Positions 40,751 through 53,400 of a stretch of 64,000 nt of DNA are shown here, piece after piece (position 1 is the first letter of the stretch; each line of letters starts with the position of its first letter). The notes beneath the pieces are model-generated. The model saw only the letters and a program-made list of their open reading frames with translations, was not told the DNA's origin and did no database searches. A program made the translations under genes and the position numbers. Source of the stretch: Vanilla planifolia (Eukaryota; Streptophyta; Magnoliopsida; Asparagales; Orchidaceae); NCBI GenBank assembly GCA_023846275.1, contig CM043869.1, forward strand, positions 16,587,501-16,651,500, read 5' to 3'.

Positions 40751-41204
40751 TTTTTTTAATTATTTGTAGTAGTCATGTAACTATTCAATTTTTTTTAATT
40801 TCAACTACTTAAATAGCAAAAAATGATCTCTACCTTACATCAATTTCTCAATTTTCCCTTTTTCAAAACCTTAGTTTATGAAACTTAAAAGATTTCACAT
40901 ACCATCAACCTACTAGCCATATAAAATCTTGATTAGTACCAAATCTGAACTTATATTATCAAAAATAAGAGAAATCAAAAGTAAGCATAAATAGCAGGTT
41001 AAAAACTTATGGATCCTTATCATCACACCAAATTCCTCTAGCTTCTTGCTTTCCTTTAATGTCATTAGTTCTTGTAGCTCTTATTGTCAACAAAACAAAT
41101 TTCAATGAAGCTCTAAGTTGGCTACTAGAAAATCCTCTCTTAGGGTTTTCGTTGAGCACAAGGATGGGAGAATAAGCAAAATAATTGTTTTTGGTAAAAC
41201 TAAA

Positions 41205-41325
<121 letters not shown>

Positions 41326-41829
41326 GTTATACTTATTAACTTTAAAATTCCTGAAAATTTCAAATAAACTTTGATTAAGATGAAACAAATATCATTAGAC
41401 TCATTTTGATGAACTTTATCTAATTATATATTTATTTTTACAAGTTAAAATACTTTATTTTTTTGAATTTTGATACACTTAATAAGATATTTTACTTTGT
41501 ACCTAATTTGATGCTCAAAGATATTATAAGAAAGTTAAATCTTATATTTACTATGACTTTGATGTAGGCATCTAATATGTTAATGTGTGCATGCTTGATG
41601 TAATGATTTTCAATAACATTATATTGTGTAGCTATGTGTCTCATTATATAGGTGTATGTGTCAAGCATTGTTATATAATATTGTGTGTCAACATAATATG
41701 AATTGCATATGATATTATAGATCTATTTTGATTCACATGTTTTAGTCATATTAGTTACATTTCATAATAAGCTTAATGCTTAATAATATAGACTTTGTGT
41801 AGGCATGTTGTCATGTTATAGTAGTTCTT

Positions 41830-42300
41830 ATGATTACAAATAATGGGGGTGTCAGGGAGGAACTCATATAGTGAGATTTGATATAATAGAAGATAATGAT
41901 AGTATAGATAAATTCAAATCACAACTCAAAAATCAAATTGTAACCTAAAAATCCTATATCACAACCAAAGTTTCTGCATGTATTCACGATAATGAAACTA
42001 TAATTTATTGAAACTAAATTCTAAAAAAATATTTTCATTTCATAACAAGACTTTAAATAGATTATAATGTTAAACTTGGCTCAAAAGTAAAATAACAAAA
42101 ATACCATTCTTGATAAAAATATGCAAAAATAATAAAAATATGATGATATTTGTAGAAAAGATAAAAAGATAATGAATGTTTTATATATTTAATTTATTAT
42201 AACCTATAGTAAAAATAAAAATGTGATGAGCTAAATAAAAGATAAATAATATTTGCTAGATCAACTCAATCATTATCATCATGCAACTTTTCTTGCATTG
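41830..42300. mobile_element. About 0.5-kb insertion in the chromovirus 3' LTR
   Basis: The text between GTAGGCATGTTG (41,810) and GTTGTGATGTATTACTATTT (42,316) has no equivalent in the 5' LTR. It is AT-rich with no recognisable content. Borders are approximate. Confidence 0.4.
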
Positions 42301-42556
42301 GCATAATTCTAATGTTGTGATGTATTACTATTTGTTAACATAATATGGATTTCATATGATTCGAGTTATATTGATTCACAAGTTTTATTTATATTTTTTG
42401 CATTGTATGATAAGCTTAACGTGTATAAGTATTGGTTGAGTTAGTATATGATAACATGTAATTGATTAAGAAATTATGTGAAATAATATGCTTTGTTATG
42501 TCTTAGTAAGAAATATATATAGACCTGAGGGCATGACACTGGGTGTGCGATATAGG

Positions 42557-43757
42557 ATGAAATTACTAAAAACTAATTTTGGCTCATAAACAATAGAGAA
42601 ATATTTAGGTTCAAAAGATCATCAGGTAAGTAAGGACTTTGCAAAGCTAAGGACTTATAGGAATTCATTAACACTAGAGATCTCAATCTATAGGGAGAGC
42701 AGTTTAGCTACTCTTGTACGATATAATTCAAGTTGGTGGTGAAGTAATAAGATATGCACAACTGAAACTCTTGAATTATAAACAAAGTAAATCACACATT
42801 CACTTATATAATCTAGAGAATTGAATGAGATTAGTAATCCCATTTATAAGACAAAATAAAATGTAGTAAAGTACTTTCTTGATAATTTAGTGTTCTTTGT
42901 AGTTGCTAGATAATGAGGCTAGGATCTCCCCTATTTAGCCTTTTACTTGCCATCTAAAGACACCTTTGAAATCATACTATTAGATTGATTACATGTCACT
43001 TCTTATACCGAGCAATTTAAGCGTAACAATGGTAATTTGCTAAGCCTATGAATATGAAAGGACACCTAGGAATACTAAAACCACATTTTGAAATTTTAAA
43101 AACTTCAAAAGTCACTACAAATTATTAAAAATATTTTAATTATACCAAAAAAAATCCTTAAAAAGCTACCAAATTGAATGTAATAAGTACTTCTTAAATA
43201 GTTGGTGTGTCTTGGACGATAGTGTGGCTAGTGGGGTGATTGTGGTGAAGAAGCATGTTGTTGTCTTTGTCAACTTTATAGGCTAGCACATGTCAGTAAG
43301 GGTCAACATGGTTCATGATCAATGCAAGTTCATGAATCTACTTGGTTCAGAGTGGATTTGCTTAGGTTGGCCAAGGTTGAACAAGCAAAGTGGGCCATGT
43401 AGCAGCGACAATAATGGCCATCGATAAAAATAGCCTAAGAATCTTAATTTTAAGTCAAAATAGACCAAATTTTGTATTGACAAAACTATGTGATTACTTG
43501 GACTAGATTTCAAGATAAAAATACCTAAAAAGTTATCAATTAACCTTTAAATAATCTAAAATAAAATATGGATATAAATAATTAGATAAATTGAAGATAA
43601 AAATTAAAATGTGTGATAAAAATGTTGGCTATATTTGACCCCTCATGGCATAATAATAGAGATTAATAAAGAGTATAAGAGCCAATCTTGTCATAACTTT
43701 GATTCTAAAAATGACTAGTATATCTCCAAGTAGATCCTTTAAATTATGTGCATGTTT
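42557..43757. mobile_element. About 1.2-kb insertion splitting the 3' LTR tandem array
   Basis: The first array unit (GGGCATGACACTGGGTGTGC, 42,532) is broken off after GATATAGG, and the array resumes near 43,758. The inserted DNA carries GGTCAACATGG words at 43,300-43,330 similar to 22,170-22,310, so it may be an LTR piece of that family. No coding remnant was found. Confidence 0.45.
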
Positions 43758-44205
43758 TTACTATGTTAGTGTGGTTCTTAGAATTGTTTGATTAGCCAAG
43801 AGAGCTCAATGAACATCATAAGTTTACGAAATTGGTGTGCCTCCTAGGATTGTGTGATTGGCCAAGGGAGCTTAGTGAACATTCTAAGGGTATGACACTT
43901 AGTATGCTTCATAGGATTGTGTGATTGGCTAAGAGAGTTGAATGTTTTAAGGATAAGACATTAGGTATATCTCTTAGGATTTGTGTGGATAGTTGAGGGA
44001 GCTTGTTAAACATCATAAGTGTTATTGATGTGCCTTTTAGGATTGTATGATTCGACTAAGAAAGCTTAGTGAGCACTTTAAGGGTATGACACTGTGAGTG
44101 TCTCTTAGTATTATGTGATTAATCAAGGAAGCATAGTGAACATCCTAAGGGTATGACATTGGGTGCTTCACCTAAGATGGTATGACTAATCTAATGGAGA
44201 TTAAT
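43758..44205 (+). repeat. Tandem array in the 3' LTR, about 64-bp unit, about 7 copies
   Basis: Variants of GTGTGCCTCCTAGGATTGTG then TGATTGGCCAAGGGAGCTTA and GTGAACAT[T/C]CTAAG recur about every 64 bp. The unit is the same as in the 5' LTR, but the copy number and order differ. Confidence 0.8.
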
Positions 44206-44669
44206 GGCTTATAATATCAATTAAATAAGGAAGAGATATGTAAAATGAACATTTAAAGTTTGATATGTATGATAGCATTTCATGTGTAAAATATTTGTTA
44301 AATTAAGACATTACATGCAACATTACCTAAATTATTTTTTAAATTTTTTATACATTTATGTCTTGTGTTATTTAACTTATTAAGCTTGTAATAGTTGGTT
44401 AAGCTTATTTGTTTACACTGGCATTTCAATTGCACTGGGATGCAATGTAAAGAATTAGGGATGTAAGTAATAACAAGTAGACTCATGTAGTTTATTTTGG
44501 GATATATTGATATATATTGGTATCATATTAGATGTAAACTATAGTAATTGTTATTTTCTATTGCACTTATCTTATTTTTGGAGTTATAAGGGATGATGAT
44601 ATAAATAGTTTCAAATTATACCCATGGTTTAGTTAGTATATAGTAAATTAGCTATATACATGTCACAAA

Positions 44670-44671
<2 letters not shown>

Positions 44672-44752
<81 letters not shown>
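44672..44752 (+). repeat. TA microsatellite near the end of the 3' LTR, 81 bp
   Basis: TA repeats are broken once by a G at 44701. The 5' LTR has only AATAATATATGTAGTTATC at this place (about 34,137), so this tract expanded in the 3' LTR alone. Confidence 0.9.
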
Positions 44753-44754
<2 letters not shown>

Positions 44755-44882
44755 AAAAAATGAATAAAAACAAAGAAAATTTTGATTATTTGAAATTTAT
44801 AATAAAGAGAAAAATTAGATTTTAAAATGATTAAGATTGTGAATATGAGTCATAATTGTGATGGGAGGTACAAGATGTCACA

Positions 44883-47403
44883 CCTCAATTGCTTTTTCTT
44901 CTAATATTGTATTATCTACCTTTATTGATAATGGAGTTTTCTTTCCTTTCAACTTTAGTGTCACTTTCTTCTCATCTGCTATCTAATTTCTTACCACCCA
45001 ATTATATTGTATTATTGGAGTACCTATGAAATGAGTAACCTCTTTTATTTTTGTTGCCATTGTTTGGTCTTCAATGAGTGGTTGAAGTGTTCATATCCTT
45101 TGGTTCTTAATTAAGCAAGTTAGTTTATGTATGACATCATCCTCTTGTAAACTTGAGATTCTCTTAAAAAATTCATCATTGGAAGTGGCATATAGAGTGG
45201 TAAGTTTATTTAAAAAACTCATCATATCCAACGTTTAATGGTAACATAGATGACATTAATTGCATATGTGTATTTTCTCAAGCTAACATAAATGATTGTC
45301 CAAGAAAACTGAGAGGAAAATGTAAAAGGATGATTTTTTCCTTTAATTTCAACAAGTTGATTGTCAATAGAGAAGGAAATGGAAGAACTACAATCAATTA
45401 AGTGATTAGTTATTAGTGGCACCAAATTCATTTGTGTTCATTAAACTATTTTAAATTTTTTTCTTCTCAATGATTTCATATGCATGGTGCTTTGCTCTCC
45501 TCTCTCAGAAGTTCCAACCACAATGTTAATGCATCACCTTCTAAAGAAGTTCAAAGTGCTTCACGAGTACAACCAAGGTTGACATTAGACATTGTGTCAT
45601 GTTTTTCTAATCAAATATTTTCTTCCTCTAGCCTCCCAATCTTGTCTCCTGATCATAGTCTTGCCTTCCTCTACAAAGCATCCATATACAAAGTAAAGCC
45701 CTATTTAAAACATCATGACCTAACGCCAATTGGTGACCTTGATTTTTTTTTAAATTTAACCTTTAATTCTATATATATTTTCCAAGTAAAACAATATTCA
45801 TTATCTCAATCAATCAATAATAAATTATGTTCTCAACCATGTTAAGTATGATAGTTAAGATGATTGTGACACTATCACGTAAGAAGACATTTAATCACTC
45901 ATGAGAGTGATGTAATATCTCAATCAAACTTATACAAATTAATCTTAAGTATATGCATTCACACTTGGTCTTTGGTCTTTTATCTTCTCAAAATCTTTGA
46001 AATTTTGACATATTCTTATCTTCATGTTTAGAAGTCATTATAACTCACAAGTATATTTTCTTATATGATTTGAGTGAATATTCTCAAATTTTTATGGGAG
46101 TGGTGATTTTAACCAAGATAAGTTGTTTTTGCATAACAAATTTTGTGTTCTTTATCTTTATTTTTATCTCTTATTGTCTAACCTATCTTTGTAATTAGAA
46201 CCCCAATTCTTTCTCTTTTGACTATTGTTGTCTTATTTTTTCTCTTTGTATGTCTACTTGATCTGAGTTCTCCTTTGCATATATTAAGACTTGCATTCAC
46301 ACATAATCTTTGCTAGATGCTAACATTACTAAATACTTTATATCAATTTGCATTTTTGAAAATGAAAAAAAGAATAATATGTTTTCTAAAAATATTAAAA
46401 AAATATTTATGATCTTTTAGTATGATTTTAAATATGAGAAATAAAATGATGTTTTTTGTCACAATACACATTTCTTATTTGTACCAGTTTATAGCACTTG
46501 ATTAAAGTTTTAATATAATCATGTGGACCATTATAATCATCATGAACATACGTGTTCAAAGCATGGTTTAGGTTTCTTAAGAAGTCGATTCAAACACGAT
46601 GTGGCTTTAGTTTTTCCCTTTTTTTGTTTGGTGAATGCTTTGTTTAATTTTTAAATATTCAAGAAAATATTTAGGAAATTCTTGATCATCCTAATCAATA
46701 GTGTTTGGCATCATGTTTGAATCTCAAGCTCACAACCCCTAATTTTGTATTTTTGTTTTACATCTGGTCAATAGTTTTTATTATAATTTTAAAACATTTA
46801 TATAAAAAATGATGGGTTTAATTCTTAGTCATTTTTTAAATTTTTTTATTTTATAAATAAATTATATGAATTTTAAGACGAACATTTTACGATTCATTTG
46901 TTTTGATAATTTTAATAAAATACGGTGAAATAGAACATGCCATGAAAGTTTCATAATGTTTTGTAAATTATCATTTATTTAAAATAAAGTGGGTGAATAG
47001 GCTAAATTGTTGTTTGATATTTTTAATAAAATAAATACGAATGTATTAATTTAAGATTTTTTTGGTATACCACAATTAATTAAGAATACATACAGCATAT
47101 ATGGAGCAAAAGCAAACGTAATCCTAATAAAAATAAACTTTTTAATTTTTTCAATTCGTAGCAAACGAAATATTTTAATTCAAATTTATAGTTTAAAGTT
47201 TTTTCTTAATCTAATTTTTATGTTATAATAATATAATTCTTGAAAAAATGTTAAATTAATTTTTGATATACTATTTGAAAAAAAATATATAAAATTAATA
47301 AAGTCGAAATCAAAATCAATCACTGCTAAAAAACAAAACCAAAAAAATTCTACCGGCTCGAAGGGAGTTTTTCAGGTCTTCCAAGACAGGCCGCTCTCCT
47401 CCA
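44883..47403. other. Intergenic region upstream of HGH1
   Basis: No gene is supported. An open frame at 45480-45845 (121 codons, plus strand) is longer than most chance frames here but shows no domain, signal or family resemblance. The last few hundred bases before 47404 are AT-rich, turning to mixed composition at about 47,350 (leader of HGH1: GGCTCGAAGGGAG ... GCCGCTCTCCTCC). No unambiguous TATA box was chosen. Confidence 0.5.
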
Positions 47404-50400
47404 ATGGCAGACGAACTCGAAGAGCTTCTGGGGTTTCTTTCCTCGCCTTCACCGCAAGTAATCCTTCCATCTTTATCGCCATTCTCAACTCAGCTTCTAC
47501 CTTGTCTGTATCTCTTTACTTATCTAGATTTAACACGATCCTCCTCTCTGCTTCACCAGTTAAAAAAGGCTGCTTTGGATATCATCCGCGGCTTGACCGG
47601 GTCTGACACGGGCATCGAGACCCTATCCTCGCGCTCTGACATCCTTCTTCCTCGGCTCTCAACCCTCCTTCGTGAACCCCTGGAGACATCCGTGCCGGCC
47701 GCCGAGGCCCTCATCAATCTATCCCAAAACCCTGTACTTGCGGAGAAGCTTGTTTCGATTCGAGCCGTCGATGCTGCGATGGAGGTGATTTACAAGCCAG
47801 GTGGTAGTGACCCCAGGCTTTCCAAACTCCTTGTCATGCTCCTCTCCAATCTCACCCAATTGGATTCCGGCATTGCTTCCCTACTGCAGGTATTCCTAAA
47901 CATCCTTAAATATTTTCTTGGATTCAAAACCGTGATAATCAATGTGGGTTGACCAGGTTGCTGAAGACAAAATTGAAGGATTGTATCTCTCCAAGCTTAT
48001 TAGATCGTTCTGCAGGTCTTCCAGTAATGACTCGAATGGTTTGTTGCGTGTAATGTTTAGTTGCTACTGAAATGTACATTTGTCATTTTTAGTTGTTCTG
48101 GATGGTGAATTCTTGCGAAATGCGTAAAAAATTGTTACTTTTTTTTTGATATTTTATAATTTCTTCCAAGGTTTGATCCTCTATTGCTTATAGAAATTGT
48201 ATTTTCTACAGATGATACCTATGGGCATGTTGCGTCTATTCTTGTGAATGTGTCTAAAACTGAAGCTGGAAGGAGGATTCTATTGCAACCCAAGGGAAGC
48301 CTTATTAAGCAAATCATAAGGCAATCAGACTCTGCAAATCCACTAAGGAAGAAAGGGGTACAACTTTTATCATTTATTGAAATCAAATCAAGGAAAAACA
48401 GTTCAATGTAGCTTCATTTGATAAATTCATTGCTATGTTGTAAAATTTGCTCATGCTTCTATTTTTATTTTTTGAATGAAGATGCTTTTGCTTCATTTTG
48501 TAGATGGTTTTATTGAACCTCATCTTCTTTCCTCTGCTATTCAATGAGTTTTTATTGATTATCATCCATTGAGTACATAAGATTAGAGAGAGGAGATATA
48601 TACTTTGTCGGTGTTTGTCTGTGTTAGAATTTTGTCCTACTTGCTTCATCAATGTTATGACGATCGAAAGTTAGTTCTTTAGTTCATTCTCTAGTTTTGG
48701 ATTGACATACGAATGTTTAATTAATAATGACACTCTGGGAATTTGTCGTGCAATTTAATTTTTGGAGATTTTGATTAAGTTTGTGAAAACTCTATAGGTG
48801 TCGGGAACAGTACGCAATTGTTGCTTTGAAGCTGACAAGCAGTTGCAGAATTTGCTTTTGTTATCAGAGTTTCTTTGGCCAGCTCTACTGTTACCTGTTG
48901 CAGGAAAGAAGGTGTTACTATTTTAATTAATAGCTTTTATTGATTTTCTCAGCAGCCTGTTTTTGGTTGACCATGGAGCACTTAAATTTAAGATTTTTGC
49001 AAAGCATTAATGCGATAAACATTCTTCTATATTTGGTAGATTATATATATATGACACTATCACAGGAAAAATTGATATTGTTTATACCTACAACCTAGAC
49101 ACATACAAGCTATCATGGGCATCCAATTTTGTTGAGGCAACAATCACAAATGGGGAAAGGTCTTAGTTGTGATGTGCAAATCCCATCTTGATGAATGATT
49201 GTGCATTTCCTTCCTATCACCCGTCCTTGAGAAATCCAATGACACCAAATGTTCGTAGGAGTTTGGGCCCCTATTTGGTAGTGCATTGCATTTATATGAC
49301 TAACTCATTTTGTCATTAGTTATTGAGAACCAAGTTATCAATATTCTTGAAGTTTATGAAATACAAACTCATTATTTCAAAATCATTCCATCATAGAGAT
49401 GTCATTATTAAGCTAGTTAGTTCAATGATTTCTCTTGCTAGAAACATGGGAACTAAAAAATAAAAAATAATACGGTTCTATTTAATCACATCTTACAGGC
49501 CATCATATATAGAGAAGTAGGTTTCCTTCATCAAGCTACTACACACACATGCACCCTCACACAATCCAAGCGGCAAATGTTGTCCCACTCCAATTTTGCT
49601 TTCTCCACACTAGGAATTGAACAAGCAACCTAGTTAGCATTAATTGTTGCTCAAAGCTCCATTTCTTATCTAGTTCTTATTTGCTTAGTTTGGAATGGAA
49701 TTACCATTTCTTTTTTATCTCAATTCATAACTCTAATCTCTAATTTTTAATCCCTAATTCAAATTATCTATATAGATTTATTGATATTCGTCTTCACCCA
49801 TTTAATAGGGAAGAAATAATTTAATGAAGGAAAGGATTAGATGAAGTTGGTATCCTTGCTAGGTTTGTATTTTAGTGTTGGATAAGCAAAGTATGTAAGA
49901 AATTGGACCTCCCTAAGTGCAAAGAAGAAAGAGCACTTTGAATGAGTCACCTTGATTTATTGTATAGTGTGAAATAATTGGCTTATTTGAAATTAGTCAA
50001 ATACCATGCAATAAGGATCATTAAAGTTTAGTCCACTTGTTTGCAATAAGCCCTCTAAGGGATCATTCTTAAAGTGCCATGTAAAATGCATGCAAATCAT
50101 ATCCAATAGGATTTTCCTATTATTGTGGTAACTTGGGGTAAGAATGGAATTAGGCAAGCCCTAATTAAAATTAGTAAAGAGATGTGGAATATAACTAGTA
50201 GATTTATTTTTGAATTGAATTGTGATCACTACCATGCTTAATTGTGCTAAATCTCTGAATGATAAGTCATCAACCATTACGCCAATTGAAATGTTTTCTT
50301 GGTCTTCAATTTTTTGAAAAGGTAAAAAACTCCATTAGGAAGTTTTCTCATAATTTGACTAATATTATTATGCATATTTTTATCATATATATATATATAT

Positions 50401-53400
50401 ATATTTGTCATTCTTTTTGTTATCTCATTCTTAAATAAGTAATATGGGTAGTTGATTATTCTAAGCCTTGTATCATAACACACCATTACAATAACTCGTG
50501 AAGGATGTAACATCTAATTACAATTTTCCACCCATCTTTAAAACAAATGTGACTCTACAATTTCAAGCGTACATGTAATTTTACCAACACATTTGGGATG
50601 GAAGTTTGATACTAGCACGCTTCTTCTATCATATAAACTACATTAATCAATATGAAAAGTGGAATGACCTTGGGTTGCTACATACCATCTTCTTTGTAGA
50701 TTAGTTGGGGAGAATGGTGACATGGTACAATGGAGGAGGATTTGGACTTCTAGGATATTGGTGGGTTTTGGAATTCACAAAAGAAGATGGCATACACAAT
50801 AAGGGAAAAGGTAAACTGTATCCTCCAATAATGTTTGGGTTGCTTAACATTCATTGAATGTATTTGAAATTCCCATGCCCGATGATTGTGCCTTTGTTTC
50901 TGTGCCAAAGGCGATGATCTACAATGACCCATAATAGTCTTGTGTTTATACTCAATAGAGGTTATTTTTTAACTTGATATATTCATCCTCAATGTTGGTC
51001 ATAGCTACTTGAAACTTTCTTGGTAGGGCTTGATCTGATTGCCTATTTACTATCCTTTTTTTTTTGCAGATTCAAGTCTCTTTGGTCTTATTGCTCTAGT
51101 AATCTTTGTATTGACCAAATATAGGATTAGAGAGCTCAGATTTGAAGCTGGTTGAAAGAATCAAACATGAGATTAGAGAACTCAATGTTACCTTGTTCTG
51201 ATTAATCTGCTTGGTTATCAAAAGTGTTTGACCTTCCCACTTGGAATGTAGTCTTTGTGGCTCTTCTAGTTGTCACATTTTTCTAAAAGATATTATCTGT
51301 TTAGAGCTGCTTTTATCCCTATTACAAGCTTATCCATTTAAGGTACTTTTTGTCCTCTTGGAGTTGCTTCCATCCCACTGGAAATCTCGAATGATTTTCA
51401 GCTTTTGTTCATTAACCATTGAGCAAATCTCCATATATGATTGCAGGTTTAGTTAATTGGAGTTATTTTTGATATTTGTTAGGAGACTTTAACCACCTTA
51501 CTTCGCCCTTCAATTACCACTTGTTGATATGGAGCCATGTGAGATCTACAATCTCAGCACTATACTTCACATGATGCCTATTGTGCATTTCTTTGTATTT
51601 ATTTTAGGAAACCTTCAATTACATCTCAATTATAATGAATCTTTTCAATATTCTTGATGAACTTCTTGGCTCTCTATTGTCTTGATCCTTTGACAATTGT
51701 GATGTGTCATTTTGGACTTCCATAGTAAATGAACTTTGTGGTTTATAACCTAGTATGCTTGAAACGGGCTCTCATTATACATCCATACATATCCTTATTA
51801 TTAGCAAAATAGATTTATAGACAATTCTCTTGGGTTTTTGGATGTTACTTTATAAGAGATGAATGACGATCTTGCCTAAAACATATTGTTAGTCGTCTAT
51901 TTGAGGGTGAAATGTTATGCTCTCTCGAACTTTGTTTTTATCATTGACTAGAGTGTTTGGGTTTAAACCCATTTAGAGACATAATATACTTGTTGGATAT
52001 CATTGATGATGGCAATCTAAAGGTAACCAGACAAGTTGAAGGAAAAAAACCTTAATTCCTTTTCACCATTAACTTCTTTTTGACATGGAATGAGCATGCC
52101 CTTCTTAGAAAATTGTACTACAGCTTCAAATGGATAGTTGTGAGCCTTGTTCTATAGTAATTCTCTTAGAAAGTTCATCAAGATGCCTTCTCATGGCTTG
52201 TTTGGTTTTGGTATGGCATGTAGAGCCCTTGATTCTAATTAGGTGGTTTGGTAGTACTACATGCACACATCCTTGAATTAATAGCTCTAAATTTGAGTTC
52301 ATTTGAGGCTAGTAGACATCTCTTTGTAGGGTTTTGATTGCTATGTTTACTCCTAAATGGCCTAAGAATTTTGATGTTTAGGTTTCTCAAATCCACTTCA
52401 ATCTGACTTGTTCAATTTCTATCCACAATGCAGTAGTCATTTTTGTAAATAACATTTTGATGAATTTCGAGTCTTCAATTCTTCTATTATATCCATGTAG
52501 TTTGGGTCGTCAACACATCTTCACATGTACTTATGTTCTTCTAGTTGAACCTTCGTCATAACTAATAAGCATAAACATCTGATTGTGGGTTTTGATATCA
52601 TTTCGACAAGTTCATTTTGGTATTCTTTCTTGTAATGGATAGTGATATTAAAAATTTTTATGGAAAGCATATCTACTTGAAGTTTTGTGTTTATTACATC
52701 TTTGTTTTGGGTTTGCAAGTGCTTGCGTGGTTGGTGATTAAAGTGATAATATACTTTTTCTTAGGAAGTATGATGCCCAATGTTTCATGGCTTGATATAA
52801 TGCTAGTACCTTCTTGCTATATGTTACATAAAATTTTTGAGCCCTTTGAAATAATTGAGAATAATACACCATTAGGTCATTTTGATTGAAATAACATAGC
52901 ATAACTTGGTGCATCCAATTCAATCTTAAACCATTGCATTAAATTATGTAATGTGAATTATAGTAGCACCTCAAAAATATTTTCTTCAATAAGAGAAAAG
53001 TCTTGTCCTATTCTTTCTTCCACTCAAATTTATTGTTGGCTCAAGTGAGCATGTATGATTGTGGAGCAATCTTGAAGAAGCCTTAGTAAATTTTCAGAGG
53101 TATTGGTACATCTCGACAAAGTTTTCAACCTTTGTATCATTTTGAGGTCTTGGTCGCTCTCATATAAATTTACTTGCATTAATCTTTTTTCTCTCTATCC
53201 TTGATCTTGAATCCCAAGCAAATCAAGGTGGATGGCCTGAACTTGCACTTCTTTTGGTTTAGCTTCAGTAGTGAATTAATGTGAAGAACTCTTGCAATAC
53301 TCAATTTGCTCTTCAAAAACTTTGTAATGGATAAAGATATCATCTAGATAAACTATAATGAAGTTGTTGATATACAATTTGCGGATATCGTTCATCAGTC

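Noticed and set aside
52617..52889. 90-codon plus-strand hydrophobic frame in HGH1 intron 5
   Set aside because: It is antisense to the RNase H region of the gypsy relic and has no independent support.
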